Shown here piece after piece: positions 26,313-34,596 of a stretch of 64,000 nucleotides of DNA (position 1 is the stretch's first letter; every line of letters begins with the position of its first letter). Source of the stretch: Niabella sp. (lineage in GTDB: Bacteria; Bacteroidota; Bacteroidia; Chitinophagales; Chitinophagaceae); NCBI RefSeq assembly GCF_030150205.1, contig NZ_JASLGT010000012.1:1-64000 (forward strand), written 5' to 3'. The position numbers and the translations under genes were made by a program. A model generated the notes under the pieces. It did not search any database. It was not told where the DNA came from and saw nothing but the letters and a program-made list of their open reading frames with translations.

Positions 26313-26938
26313 AGGAATCCAAAAGTTATAATACCATATAAAAAATAATTGAAAGCAAAGAACAGGTAGTAGTAAATATAAAAGAGCCGGGGATATGTAT
26401 CAAACAGCGAAAGCTTGGTAATATTAAACGGAAGGGTGCCCAGGTAAAACAAAAGCAGCCCGATCGAAACATACATAAACGGATCCCGGGTTACTTCCTC
26501 TATTTCCTCACTGTTCATCAGCTCAAATAAATAATGAAGACTGCAAGCCGAAATAAAAATGGCCTCAAGGGTATAATTAAAGATATTGAACCGGTAAGGA
26601 TCACTTGCAAAGAACTGTAGCAGGGTTATAAAAAGTACCATGCTTATAAAGCCTTTGATGGCATGCTTCCAGTACACCAGTCCCGTTTTCCGGTAAAAAA
26701 ATAGCAGGAGGCTGATGCATTGTACCGGAAGCATGCAGTTGTACCATAGATTGGTGAGATTGGCCAATGTGGCATCAGGTAAAAAAATGCGTGCGAAGTA
26801 TACCGCAGTTTCAGCAATGACGACGGCCGCCAGGAATGCGACGATCGGCGCACCCTCACGGCCGGTTTTTTTCAGAAAAAACAGCCCTGCTAAAAAACTG
26901 GCCCATTCTAAAAGGATCAGGATATGGAATGAGGTCAT
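26294..26938 (-). CDS. Multi-pass membrane protein of a two-component operon, probable sensor partner
   Basis: 214 residues from ATG 26938; a TTG one codon earlier is less likely. About six or seven hydrophobic segments (residues about 4-22, 30-50, 65-83, 95-112, 120-140, 160-180, 185-208) with short loops, one acidic loop (NSEEIEEVTRDP) and no known enzymatic motif. Its 3' end overlaps the kinase gene by 19 bp, so the two proteins are probably made in fixed ratio and act together. I infer that it is the membrane sensing module for the otherwise sensorless kinase; the family is unnamed to me. Confidence 0.75.
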   Translation of the reverse strand: MTSFHILILLEWASFLAGLFFLKKTGREGAPIVAFLAAVVIAETAVYFARIFLPDATLANLTNLWYNCMLPVQCISLLLFFYRKTGLVYWKHAIKGFISMVLFITLLQFFASDPYRFNIFNYTLEAIFISACSLHYLFELMNSEEIEEVTRDPFMYVSIGLLLFYLGTLPFNITKLSLFDTYPRLFYIYYYLFFAFNYFLYGIITFGFLWAKKR

Positions 26939-26966
26939 CAATTGTGAAATTAGAATGGGTTTAATA

Positions 26967-27680
26967 TTACTCTATCCGGGGAGGAGGACAGGCGCCGCCC
27001 TGGTTTAAACCAACATCTATATCGCTTTCCTGCGGCTGCGGAAGAAAGCTCATCGTCGTTACCAATCTGCGGTTGGGGGTGGCGGCAAACAGGGTATGCA
27101 ATTGTTTTCCCCTGTCAGGGATTTCACCGGAAGGAAGAAAATCATGATACTGCGCTGTTGCCAGATCCTTGTAAGCGGGCACCAGGATCAGTGTATGCCG
27201 GCCTTTAAGACTGAGGTTGTCGGTACTTTTGGGTTGCAGGCCCGGATACGCTGCATCATAGAACTTGATACCCAGTTCGGAGCTGGTTACTTTTGTGCCA
27301 TCGGGTTTTACCAGTTTTCCGCTCCGTACCAATTCATCCATGGTATATACCAGTTTTTTAATGCTGTCCAGTGAAAAGGTGGTCAGCCTAGAATCCCAGA
27401 AAGTAGTTTTTTGTGTACTATCGGGCTGATTGCCCAGGTACCGGTTGAGCCCTTCCGTGATAAACTGGTATTGAAAATCCCGGAATGTTTTGGTCATTTC
27501 CAGCGCCTTGCTTCGCGATACAAAGGTTAGCTTGATATCTTTGGGATTTACGCTGCCCTCAGATACAAAAAAACGGGTATCATTGCTGCCCGCTTCCCGC
27601 AGTTTCCGGTTCTCCAAAAAGAGGTAAATAAGCCCGGCAAGCATTACCAGGAAAAGCAAAAAGGAGGGAAATCGTTTCAT
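26967..27680 (-). CDS. Hypothetical membrane-anchored protein, first gene of the two-component operon
   Basis: 237 residues. A single N-terminal membrane helix (about residues 4-23) would anchor a periplasmic domain of about 210 residues that I do not recognise; it has mixed alpha/beta character (LDSIKKLVYTMDELVRSGKL, GRHTLILVPAYKDLA) and a Pro-rich end. It lies 28 bp before the multi-pass protein on the same strand, so it is probably the first gene of the hypothetical/membrane/kinase/regulator operon and may be a periplasmic input component (inference). Confidence 0.65.
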   Translation of the reverse strand: MKRFPSFLLFLVMLAGLIYLFLENRKLREAGSNDTRFFVSEGSVNPKDIKLTFVSRSKALEMTKTFRDFQYQFITEGLNRYLGNQPDSTQKTTFWDSRLTTFSLDSIKKLVYTMDELVRSGKLVKPDGTKVTSSELGIKFYDAAYPGLQPKSTDNLSLKGRHTLILVPAYKDLATAQYHDFLPSGEIPDRGKQLHTLFAATPNRRLVTTMSFLPQPQESDIDVGLNQGGACPPPRIE

Positions 27681-27904
27681 AATAAATGGTTTTAGTTTTT
27701 TATTGTTTGATCTGGCAGCATAAATCTATATTCAAATGCCGGATGATAAAAAATAAGTTTACAAATACAGGTACAATCGATTTGCAAAGGGCTTAATATC
27801 AATAGAATGTGTTCGTTTTTTGATAAAATCAGCCAGAAACACCATCCGTAAAAATACGGTAATCGAAATCGGGAAAATCCCCCTGAAATTGGGTATTTAT
27901 CACA

Positions 27905-27935
27905 TTGGTACGGACCGGTTGCCGCTGCATCTTTG
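27905..27935 (+). promoter_or_regulatory. Promoter-like pair TTG-N20-CATCTTTG
   Basis: TTG at 27905-27907, 20 bp, then CATCTTTG at 27928-27935, one mismatch from TAnnTTTG. The spacing fits the Bacteroidota sigma factor. Nothing longer than an 18-residue frame lies directly downstream before a strong terminator at 28098. Confidence 0.5.
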
Positions 27936-27941
27936 CAGTGC

Positions 27942-28132
27942 AGCACCACATTAAAACAAGGGTTCCTGCATCAACAGGAAACAAACATCATAAACAATGC
28001 AATCCATTTTTAAAGTATTCAGAAAACGCAAACCATCAAAATACATGTCCTGACTTATCGGAAATTCAGTCAACAGCTAAACTCTAGAAACCCCAATGGG
28101 TCATCCCGCCAATGCAGGATGGCCCTTTTTTT
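27942..28132 (+). ncRNA. Candidate small transcript with an 18-codon reading frame
   Basis: Within a 589-bp gene-free gap, a promoter-like pair (27905-27935) and an intrinsic terminator (28098-28132) delimit a predicted transcript of about 190 nt. Near its 5' end TTCCTG-CATCAA-CAGGAA (27963-27980) forms a hairpin. At 27997-28053 there is an ATG frame for MQSIFKVFRKRKPSKYMS, strongly basic. It may be a regulatory RNA, a small-peptide mRNA or both; I cannot assign it to a known RNA family. The rest of the gap (27681-27900 and 28133-28269) shows no gene. Confidence 0.45.
28098..28132 (+). terminator. Intrinsic terminator of the candidate small transcript
   Basis: GGGTCATCC (28098-28106) pairs with GGATGGCCC (28117-28125) with one G-U, followed by seven T. 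Confidence 0.8.
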
Positions 28133-28269
28133 GATAGGAATAAGAAGGCATAAAATACTTTGGAGATCCCTGTTTAAAGGTTAAATTGCGGCAACCTGTA
28201 TTTTTTGAGATGCCTTAACATTTCATTGTTTACTTTTATTTTTTGTTTATTACCAGATTTGTACCACTC

Positions 28270-28959
28270 ATGACAAAACCAGCACAACCCCAGGGCGCTT
28301 TTTCATTTCTGGATGAAGTGGAAAAAGTGGAACCACTACCCAAGCCTAAAAAGAATATACTGAGGCCCCCCGCAACGATTGAGCTGGAGGTATCGGAAGA
28401 GGAGGCGCAGCCCGTTCCGGAGGAAGTTCTGGAGACGGCGGTTGCGGAGGAACAGGAGTTCTCTGAAGATGCGGTTATAACACCGGAAGCGGTGGCAGAT
28501 AGCGAGGAAGACCTGGAAGAGGATGAGGCTGATGAAAAAGCTGCCGATCTGCCGGAGCGCCGTCCGCCGGGTACCCGGGGCCGGAGGTCTGTGCGGGAAA
28601 ACAGCATTGCGGCGGATGCAGTAGAAATGCCGGATGAAGAAGTGCTGTTTAAAAAACACTATTATAGTATGGGTGAAGTGACAGCCATGTTTAAAGAAAG
28701 CCATTCACTGATCCGGTACTGGGAGTCGGAGTTTGATATTTTGAAACCTAAAAAGAATGGCAAAGGCGATCGCTTTTTCCGGCCGCAGGATGTTAAAAAT
28801 CTTTTCCTGATTTACGACCTGCTGCGCCGGAGAAAATTTACGATTGAGGGTGCCAAGGAATATTTGAAGAATCATAAAAAGGCGGATGAGAAATTTGCAG
28901 CAGTACAGTCGCTGCAGCGGATCAGGGGATTTCTCCTGGAGCTCAAAGCCGGGATCTAA
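28270..28959 (+). CDS. MerR-family transcriptional regulator with long acidic N-terminal extension
   Basis: 229 residues from ATG 28270. The first ~125 residues are low-complexity, Pro/Glu-rich and acidic (VEEEAQPVPEEV-like runs), probably disordered. Residues about 130-205 are a MerR-type winged helix: YYSMGEVTAMFKESHSLIRYWESEF, then KNGKGDRFFRPQDVKNLFLIYDLLRRRKFTIEGAKEYL. No effector-binding cysteines follow the domain, so metal sensing is unlikely. MerR-like proteins with acidic arms are common in Bacteroidota; the target is unknown. A terminator follows directly. Confidence 0.9.
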   Translation: MTKPAQPQGAFSFLDEVEKVEPLPKPKKNILRPPATIELEVSEEEAQPVPEEVLETAVAEEQEFSEDAVITPEAVADSEEDLEEDEADEKAADLPERRPPGTRGRRSVRENSIAADAVEMPDEEVLFKKHYYSMGEVTAMFKESHSLIRYWESEFDILKPKKNGKGDRFFRPQDVKNLFLIYDLLRRRKFTIEGAKEYLKNHKKADEKFAAVQSLQRIRGFLLELKAGI

Positions 28960-28964
28960 TAATA

Positions 28965-28993
28965 AAGGGGTTCGTAAAAGCACGAACCTTTTT
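28965..28993 (+). terminator. Intrinsic terminator of the MerR gene
   Basis: GGTTCGT (28969-28975), loop AAAAGC, ACGAACC (28982-28988), then five T. Confidence 0.8.
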
Positions 28994-29083
28994 CATTTTT
29001 GGAACAGAACGGACTGTTTTTTTGTGATGGTACAACGTTATTACGGGAACTAAACGTCCCTGTTAGTGAAACCGGTAAGTTTT

Positions 29084-29605
29084 ATGAAAAGAATCTTTTT
29101 TGCGGGCATTTTATTGTGTGCTTCAATGCTGAGCCGGGCCCAGCAATATGAGGTGGCCATGGAGGATCATAATGGCAGGCAGGAGAAAATATACAAGGGA
29201 CATATTACAGATAGCCTGCTAAAGGCCGACACCACCCTTAAGTGGTTTGCAGAAGGAGAAAGGATTTATGAGCCCCGGCCGGAAGTGGTGAAAACTGTGA
29301 AAAAAAACAGGGAGCAGATCTGGTTTAAGGTTTTTATGGGTACCTGGTGTCCGGATTCACACTATGTGATCCCCCGTTTTTACAAGATACTGGAGGCCGC
29401 TGGTTTTGATAAAGGAAAAGTGTCGTTGCTGGCGGTTGACCGCAGCAAGCTGGATAAGGGAGCGATTACGAAAAACCTGAATGTGACCCGGGTGCCTACC
29501 ATTATTGTTTATCATCACGATACAGAGTTGGGCCGTGTAATAGAATACGGAGAAACCGGCAGGTTTGATGTGGAGCTGGCCGATATTATAAAGAAGGCCA
29601 AATAA
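29084..29605 (+). CDS. Secreted thioredoxin-like protein with CxxS active site
   Basis: 173 residues from ATG 29084 (the GTG at 29066 would add six residues before the signal peptide). The signal peptide ends SRAQQ. The body is a thioredoxin fold with GTWCPDSHYVIPRFYK and a cis-Pro in RVPTIIVY. The active site has one cysteine only (CPDS), the resolving Cys being replaced by Ser, so it cannot run the usual dithiol cycle; isomerase, monothiol or chaperone-like roles are possible. This Bacteroidota family often has WC-x-D-S/C variants. It stands alone between the MerR and mscS genes. Confidence 0.85.
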   Translation: MKRIFFAGILLCASMLSRAQQYEVAMEDHNGRQEKIYKGHITDSLLKADTTLKWFAEGERIYEPRPEVVKTVKKNREQIWFKVFMGTWCPDSHYVIPRFYKILEAAGFDKGKVSLLAVDRSKLDKGAITKNLNVTRVPTIIVYHHDTELGRVIEYGETGRFDVELADIIKKAK

Positions 29606-29714
29606 GCTACGGTTTTTCATATTCGCTGCAGCAATGCCGCTGAAACACAGATTTCTTAACCAAATACATCCTGATTGCCAACCCGGCACTCACCAAGCGG
29701 AAAAATCATCGCAT

Positions 29715-30836
29715 TCATTGCTTCTGTGCCTCTGTGGCTACATTGGTGGCTTCATCCCGGATGATCTTGATATCGCTTACACTCTGAGCCGTGGCAATGT
29801 TCAGCTGTTCAAGCAGGGAAAGCACTTTCAGCGTATTGCGTTCCCGTATCATACTAAACTCCCGCGCATTGGCCCCCGTAAAATATTCGCAATTGATCAG
29901 GATGGCATTGGCGGTAATGCTTGTTACAAATGCAGAAGATGAAAGCACGCCTTCGCCGCTCAGAATTTCGCGAATGCCGCTGAGCAGTTGTTCAATGGCC
30001 CCAGCGCTGGTGGAAGCCGAAACCTCCAGCTTTAGTTCGGCCCTGCGTTGCACCCGGTTCGATTGGTTGTCGAGGACGCTGTCTACCATTTGTTTATTCG
30101 GTACGGTAATAAACGACTTGTCATCCGAACGGATACGCGTGCTTCTTAAACCAATTTTTTCAACAACTCCCGAAACGGAATTGAGTTTTACTGAATCGCC
30201 GGTGGCAAAGGGTTTATCAAAAAAGATGATAAAGGAAGCAATCAGGTTTTCCAGGCTTTCCTTTAATGCCAGGGCAACAGCTGCGCCCACAATGCTCAGG
30301 CCGGTAAGCAGGCCTTTAATATTATAGTTGAAGGTGTATTTAAGGATGAAAAGTAACCCAACAAGGGCAACCAGTACTTTGATCAGGTCCTTAAAAAAGA
30401 AAACCAGCTGGTGGGTTCCCTGGCCTGTTTGCTCCTTCATGTAAATTCCCTGCACCATCAGCATTATAAAATCGATCATTTTTATAATAAACTGAAAGAA
30501 GGTAAAAATGATGAAGAAGGTGCCGGTCATCCGCAACAGTTCCCGGAAGGTGATCTTATAAAGACTAAACTCCAGTTCTGAAGGAAGGTTTAATTTGTCC
30601 AGCGCTGTAACCGTGATAAGCACAGCAAAGAAAAGTCCCAGGGGCTTTGCTGCCAGTGCACGAAAAGTAGGAAAATCGATGTTCTTCCAGCGGATCTTTA
30701 GTATCTTAAAAATGCCGAGGGCCAGGTAGTGTGCGATGTATTTTTTAAACAACAGCACTACAAGGATCGTAGTGCCAACTGCAATATAGGATCGTATCGA
30801 ATTATTGAAGTAAACCTGGTTTAAGAATTCGTTCAT
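29715..30836 (-). CDS. MscS-family small-conductance mechanosensitive channel
   Basis: 373 residues. Several N-terminal membrane helices, then the pore helix and beta domain typical of MscS: SIVGAAVALALKESLENLIASFIIFFDKPF, GDSVKLNSVSGVVEKIGLRSTRIRSDDKSFITVPNKQMVDSVLDNQSNR. The C-terminal alpha/beta domain follows. It opens under membrane tension to release osmolytes in hypo-osmotic shock. A single-gene unit facing the thioredoxin-like gene. Confidence 0.95.
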   Translation of the reverse strand: MNEFLNQVYFNNSIRSYIAVGTTILVVLLFKKYIAHYLALGIFKILKIRWKNIDFPTFRALAAKPLGLFFAVLITVTALDKLNLPSELEFSLYKITFRELLRMTGTFFIIFTFFQFIIKMIDFIMLMVQGIYMKEQTGQGTHQLVFFFKDLIKVLVALVGLLFILKYTFNYNIKGLLTGLSIVGAAVALALKESLENLIASFIIFFDKPFATGDSVKLNSVSGVVEKIGLRSTRIRSDDKSFITVPNKQMVDSVLDNQSNRVQRRAELKLEVSASTSAGAIEQLLSGIREILSGEGVLSSSAFVTSITANAILINCEYFTGANAREFSMIRERNTLKVLSLLEQLNIATAQSVSDIKIIRDEATNVATEAQKQ

Positions 30837-30973
30837 GACGGCAAAAATAAAAATTAATGCGCAGATTAAGACCCACTGGTCGTTGATTGAGATTGTATGG
30901 GAATATATAGAAAGCCTCCGGTCGCAGCGGAAAAAACGGATGCATTGGCCACTATCAGAAAAAGGAACGTATG

Positions 30974-31783
30974 CTATAAGCGGCAGGAATAAACAGAAAG
31001 TCCTTCTGCATCCAGTACATAAAGCAAGCCATCTTCAAAAATATATTGCCGTTTATTTTGGATGACACCGGGAATGGTCCATTCTTCAAATTTGAGGGAG
31101 TTAAGCGTATAACGGTAAAACCGCCCGGCATCATTGCCGTAAATGTATTTATCGGTGATGTGAAGATTCTGCCAGCGGGTGATGGCGATCTTGCCTTTAT
31201 ACGCACCATAATAATCGAAAGTGTAAATGCCGCGGGCAGAATCATAAAGATAAATCAGCTTATTGCGGTCGATGATCTGCTGGGGGGCAGGTGCTTCGTT
31301 AAAAATCTGCCGGAAATCTGGTGTTTTGGATAGAATGGTGCCATTTTCATCCACTTTTTTTAATACATTCTCCATATTGTCATATAACCAGATCTTGCCA
31401 TCATAGGAAAGTCCTACGGCTTCTGCATTGAAGATCTGCTGACGGCGGAGATCGATGTTGTTGACAGGCGACAATAACCGGTCTAGCATAACAACCGTTG
31501 CAAAGTTCTTATAATATAAAAGTACCCGCAAGGGGTTCGATACGTCAAGCAGGGATGCGGCACCCAGCTTTTTTATATTGTTATATACTGCAACAGAGTC
31601 TCCCTTTTCGTTTAGCTTTTTTAATTGATTATTGCTTCCCAGGAGATATATATTCTCCAGGTTGTCTACCGCCATGGATGCGTAATTACCCGGGAATGTT
31701 CGGAGCTTTTCAAGAGAAAGCTGGCCGTTTACCGTTACCCACAGCAATAAAACAATTGGCAATAGAACGAAGCGGCATTTCAT
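30974..31783 (-). CDS. Secreted beta-propeller-like protein
   Basis: 269 residues with a signal peptide (MKCRFVLLPIVLLLWVTVNG). The repeated pattern of short beta strands with ENIYLLGSNNQLKKLNEKG, DGKIWLYDNMENVLKKVDENG, NKLIYLYDSARGIYTFDYYG, KYIYGNDAGRFYRY and EDGLLYVLDAEGLSVY indicates a six-bladed NHL/TolB-like propeller. No catalytic site is evident. Its start overlaps the lpxH-like stop by 4 bp (ATGA), so it is translated from the same mRNA; the coupling suggests an envelope role, but nothing specific can be said. Confidence 0.75.
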   Translation of the reverse strand: MKCRFVLLPIVLLLWVTVNGQLSLEKLRTFPGNYASMAVDNLENIYLLGSNNQLKKLNEKGDSVAVYNNIKKLGAASLLDVSNPLRVLLYYKNFATVVMLDRLLSPVNNIDLRRQQIFNAEAVGLSYDGKIWLYDNMENVLKKVDENGTILSKTPDFRQIFNEAPAPQQIIDRNKLIYLYDSARGIYTFDYYGAYKGKIAITRWQNLHITDKYIYGNDAGRFYRYTLNSLKFEEWTIPGVIQNKRQYIFEDGLLYVLDAEGLSVYSCRL

Positions 31784-32577
31784 CTGCGGATTATTTTTTC
31801 TTGTTTGTCCAGGTAAGAAATCAGTTGTACATCGTTTCCATCAAAGACGGCATATGTAAAAAAGCGGATCCAATCGCCCAGGTTAATATAGCGGCTGGCT
31901 GGTGTAAGACGAAAATCGATCGGCAGATGGCGATGTCCGAAGATGAAAAAATCGTAGTGCTTTTTTTGCAACTGTTCCCTGCAATAGGTGATCAGCCATT
32001 CCCGGTCTGCCCCCAGGAAGGTTTCCTCCGTGCTGCCGGTCTTGGCCCGGCTTCTGCGGCTCATGAAGTTAGCCGTTCCAATCCCGACCATGGGCGGCAA
32101 TACACCAAATAACCATTGGCAAACGGGGTTGCGGAAAATTTTCTTCAGCCGTTTATAGCCATGATCCCCCGGGCCCAGGCCATCTCCGTGGCCGATAAGA
32201 AACTGTTTGCCGTTCCATTCAAATGCCTTGGGCTCAAAATAAACGGGCATATTTAATTCCCGCTGAAAATAATCCTTCATCCACATATCATGATTGCCCA
32301 CAAAAAAATGAAGCCGGATGCCCTGGTCAGACAGTTCGGCGAGCTTGCCCAGGATGCGCACATAACCCTTGGGCACCACATGGCGGTACTCATACCAGAA
32401 ATCAAACATGTCGCCTACAATAAAGATCTCAGCGGCTTTGTCTTTGATCTCATCAAGGAACCGGACCAATAGTTTTTCCCGTTCCAGGCTGTCTTCATAG
32501 GTAGGAACCCCCAGGTGAAAATCGGAAAGAAAATAGATATGTTTACCTGCTTGCAAGAGATGTATAAATTTACGCAA
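31780..32577 (-). CDS. lpxH: UDP-2,3-diacylglucosamine diphosphatase (LpxH-type metallophosphatase)
   Basis: 265 residues. It carries the five metallophosphoesterase blocks in order: SDFHLG, GDMFDFW, GNHDMW, IGHGDG and GHRH. DFWYEYRHVVP and the long helical insert (RRSRAKTG region) fit the lipid A enzyme that hydrolyses UDP-2,3-diacylglucosamine to lipid X at the inner membrane's cytoplasmic face. The start is uncertain: 32577 is a TTG, and another TTG at 32556 would begin QAGKHIYFLSDFHLG. The propeller gene overlaps its 3' end. The palindrome array begins 84 bp upstream. Confidence 0.9.
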   Translation of the reverse strand: MRKFIHLLQAGKHIYFLSDFHLGVPTYEDSLEREKLLVRFLDEIKDKAAEIFIVGDMFDFWYEYRHVVPKGYVRILGKLAELSDQGIRLHFFVGNHDMWMKDYFQRELNMPVYFEPKAFEWNGKQFLIGHGDGLGPGDHGYKRLKKIFRNPVCQWLFGVLPPMVGIGTANFMSRRSRAKTGSTEETFLGADREWLITYCREQLQKKHYDFFIFGHRHLPIDFRLTPASRYINLGDWIRFFTYAVFDGNDVQLISYLDKQEKIIRR

Positions 32578-32660
32578 AGGTAATTGTTAAAGCGGAAAGA
32601 ACCGGTTATCCCGGCTACCGTCCGGTGTGAGCAAATAGAGGTACGCCGGCCGGTTATCGT

Positions 32661-32771
32661 TTGTTTACAGTTTTTTGGACGGCGATTTTTTGTACACAAA
32701 TCTGGGTGCCGCGTTTTTGTGTACAACTTTTTTGTGTACAGGATTTTTGTAAACAAATTTCTTGTACACAA
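32661..32771. repeat. Array of six TTGTnnACAA palindromes, 15-bp phased
   Basis: Sites at 32661 (TTGTTTACAG), 32690 (TTGTACACAA), 32717 (TTGTGTACAA), 32732 (TTGTGTACAG), 32747 (TTGTAAACAA) and 32762 (TTGTACACAA). The last four are spaced exactly 15 bp; the first gaps are 29 and 27 bp, close to two units. It lies in the 387-bp gap between lpxH (minus) and the sulfatase gene (plus). It is probably a cluster of binding sites for a dimeric regulator, or a tandem repeat with a palindromic core. A minus-strand reading frame through it (repeats of L-x-T-K) overlaps lpxH and is not gene-like. Confidence 0.85.
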
Positions 32772-32964
32772 GGCACTTTTTGCTGCTTTGGCAGGCTGCC
32801 TTTCGGGCATTTACAGGTTCTGGCGATAGGAAGTTCAATGGGGAAATGACCTTCTGGTTAAAATAACTGAATGATCGGTAAAAAAGAAAGAGGATAACCT
32901 GTCTGGAACGCCTACTTTTATATACGCAATGTATGCCATTCTCTTAACAATATAATCAGGATCC

Positions 32965-34497
32965 ATGAAAGCTTTTATCCGGTTACTGAGGAGCGCAGTG
33001 GTGCCCGTTTTGTTGCTGGCGCAGCCCGGGGCGGTTCAGGCTCAAAAACGACAACAGGCCGCCGCTGCTCCGAATATCATTTACATCCTCACCGATGATT
33101 TAGGCATTGGAGATGTAAAGTTGTACAACAAAAATGGGAAGATCCAGACCCCTAATATCGACAGGATCGGGCAGGAAGGCATGCGTTTTGACGACGTGCA
33201 CGCTTCCTCGGCGGTATGTACTCCTTCCCGTTACAGTATTATAACCGGAAGGTATGCCTGGCGTAGCCGACTGGCCAAGGGAGTGATTGATGGTTATGGT
33301 AAACCGCTGATCGATTCCTCCCGGTTGACAGTGGCCCGCTTTTTACAGCAAAATGGTTATGCTACAGCCTGTATTGGCAAATGGCACCTGGGGTTGGGAT
33401 GGAAGATAACCAAACCGGGTAAGATACCGGAGGTCGATTACAGCAGCCGTATTACGGGTGGTCCCAACGCATTGGGCTTTGATTATTTTTATGGCATTGC
33501 CGCTTCGCTGGATATGCCACCGTTTGTTTTTATTGAGAACGACCGCACCGTGGGTCTTCCCAATACAACCAAAAAATGGGTGCGGGAAGGGCCTGCCGCT
33601 GCTGATTTTGAAGCGGTAGATTGTTTGCCGGCACTTACCTCAAAGGCCGTATCCTATATACATAACCGATCCAAGGAACCGCGCCCGTTCTTTTTGTATT
33701 TTACCTTGCCATCACCGCATACCCCCATTGTTCCGTCGGATGCATTTAAAGGGAAAAGCGGTGTAACGGAATACGGCGATTATGTAATGGAAACCGATTG
33801 GGCTGTTGGTGAGCTATTGAAAGCGGTTGATGAAGGAAAAATTGCAGAAAATACCCTGATCATGTTTGCCAGTGATAACGGTTTTGCCCCCTATGTATTA
33901 AACACCTGGAATGTAGAAGCACAGGGGCATTACCCCAGTCTTGAGTACCGGGGGTATAAAGCAGATATTTGGGAAGGTGGGCATCGCATCCCATTCCTGG
34001 TGAAGTGGCCCCGTATGGTACGTGCCGGCACTTCCTGTAATTATACCGTTTGCCTGAGCGATTTTATGGCAACGGTTGCCGGCATACTCCGCAAACCGTT
34101 GCCGGATGCAGCGGCCGGGGACAGTTATAATATATTACCTTATTTAACAGGGCTGTCTTCGCGTGAGATCCGGGAAGCGACAGTGCATCATTCCATCGAC
34201 GGAAACTTTGCGATCCGTCAGGGAAAATGGAAGCTGGAGTTATGCCCCGGTTCCGGGGGATGGGCAGCACCGAAAAATGCCGAAGCGTTTAAACGGGGGC
34301 TACCGGTTGTGCAATTGTATGACCTGGATACTGACATCCGGGAACAGCACAATGTCCAGGCCGCATATCCCGAGGTGGTAAAGCGGTTAACAGCGCTGTT
34401 GCAGCAATATGTGGATAATGGAAGAAGCACACCGGGCAGGCGCCAAAAAAATGATGCCCCGGTGGATCTTTGGAAAAAAGGATATGCCGCTGAATGA
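32965..34497 (+). CDS. Secreted type I sulfatase (arylsulfatase family)
   Basis: 510 residues with an N-terminal signal peptide ending near VQAQ. PNIIYILTDDLGIGDV supplies the metal-binding Asp pair, and VCTPSRYSIITGR contains the CxPSR maturation motif with Cys85 as the formylglycine precursor. GKWHLG and FASDNGF are further active-site blocks. It should hydrolyse sulfate esters of glycans or small molecules after activation by a sulfatase-modifying enzyme (not in the window). The natural substrate cannot be read. The six-palindrome array lies 194-304 bp upstream and could regulate it. Confidence 0.95.
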   Translation: MKAFIRLLRSAVVPVLLLAQPGAVQAQKRQQAAAAPNIIYILTDDLGIGDVKLYNKNGKIQTPNIDRIGQEGMRFDDVHASSAVCTPSRYSIITGRYAWRSRLAKGVIDGYGKPLIDSSRLTVARFLQQNGYATACIGKWHLGLGWKITKPGKIPEVDYSSRITGGPNALGFDYFYGIAASLDMPPFVFIENDRTVGLPNTTKKWVREGPAAADFEAVDCLPALTSKAVSYIHNRSKEPRPFFLYFTLPSPHTPIVPSDAFKGKSGVTEYGDYVMETDWAVGELLKAVDEGKIAENTLIMFASDNGFAPYVLNTWNVEAQGHYPSLEYRGYKADIWEGGHRIPFLVKWPRMVRAGTSCNYTVCLSDFMATVAGILRKPLPDAAAGDSYNILPYLTGLSSREIREATVHHSIDGNFAIRQGKWKLELCPGSGGWAAPKNAEAFKRGLPVVQLYDLDTDIREQHNVQAAYPEVVKRLTALLQQYVDNGRSTPGRRQKNDAPVDLWKKGYAAE

Positions 34498-34538
34498 CCC
34501 GGTGCCGCTATTTAAAATAACCTGTTATTATTTGCTCA

Positions 34539-34551
34539 ATCCCGAAGGGAT
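34539..34551. other. Short hairpin ATCCC-GAA-GGGAT
   Basis: Perfect 5-bp arms in the 99-bp gap between two convergent genes. It resembles the core of short intergenic repeats seen in Bacteroidota, but only one copy is visible here. Confidence 0.3.
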
Positions 34552-34596
34552 GTAGCGATTCACAGAACGATGTATGGCTCCATCTTTTCCGGAATA

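Noticed and set aside
32661..32771. CRISPR array
   Set aside because: Units are only 10-15 bp, have palindromic cores, spacers of 5 bp and no adjacent cas gene.
32415..32810. 131-codon minus-strand frame with L-x-T-K repeats
   Set aside because: The repeats are only the translation of the palindrome array, and the frame overlaps lpxH in another phase.
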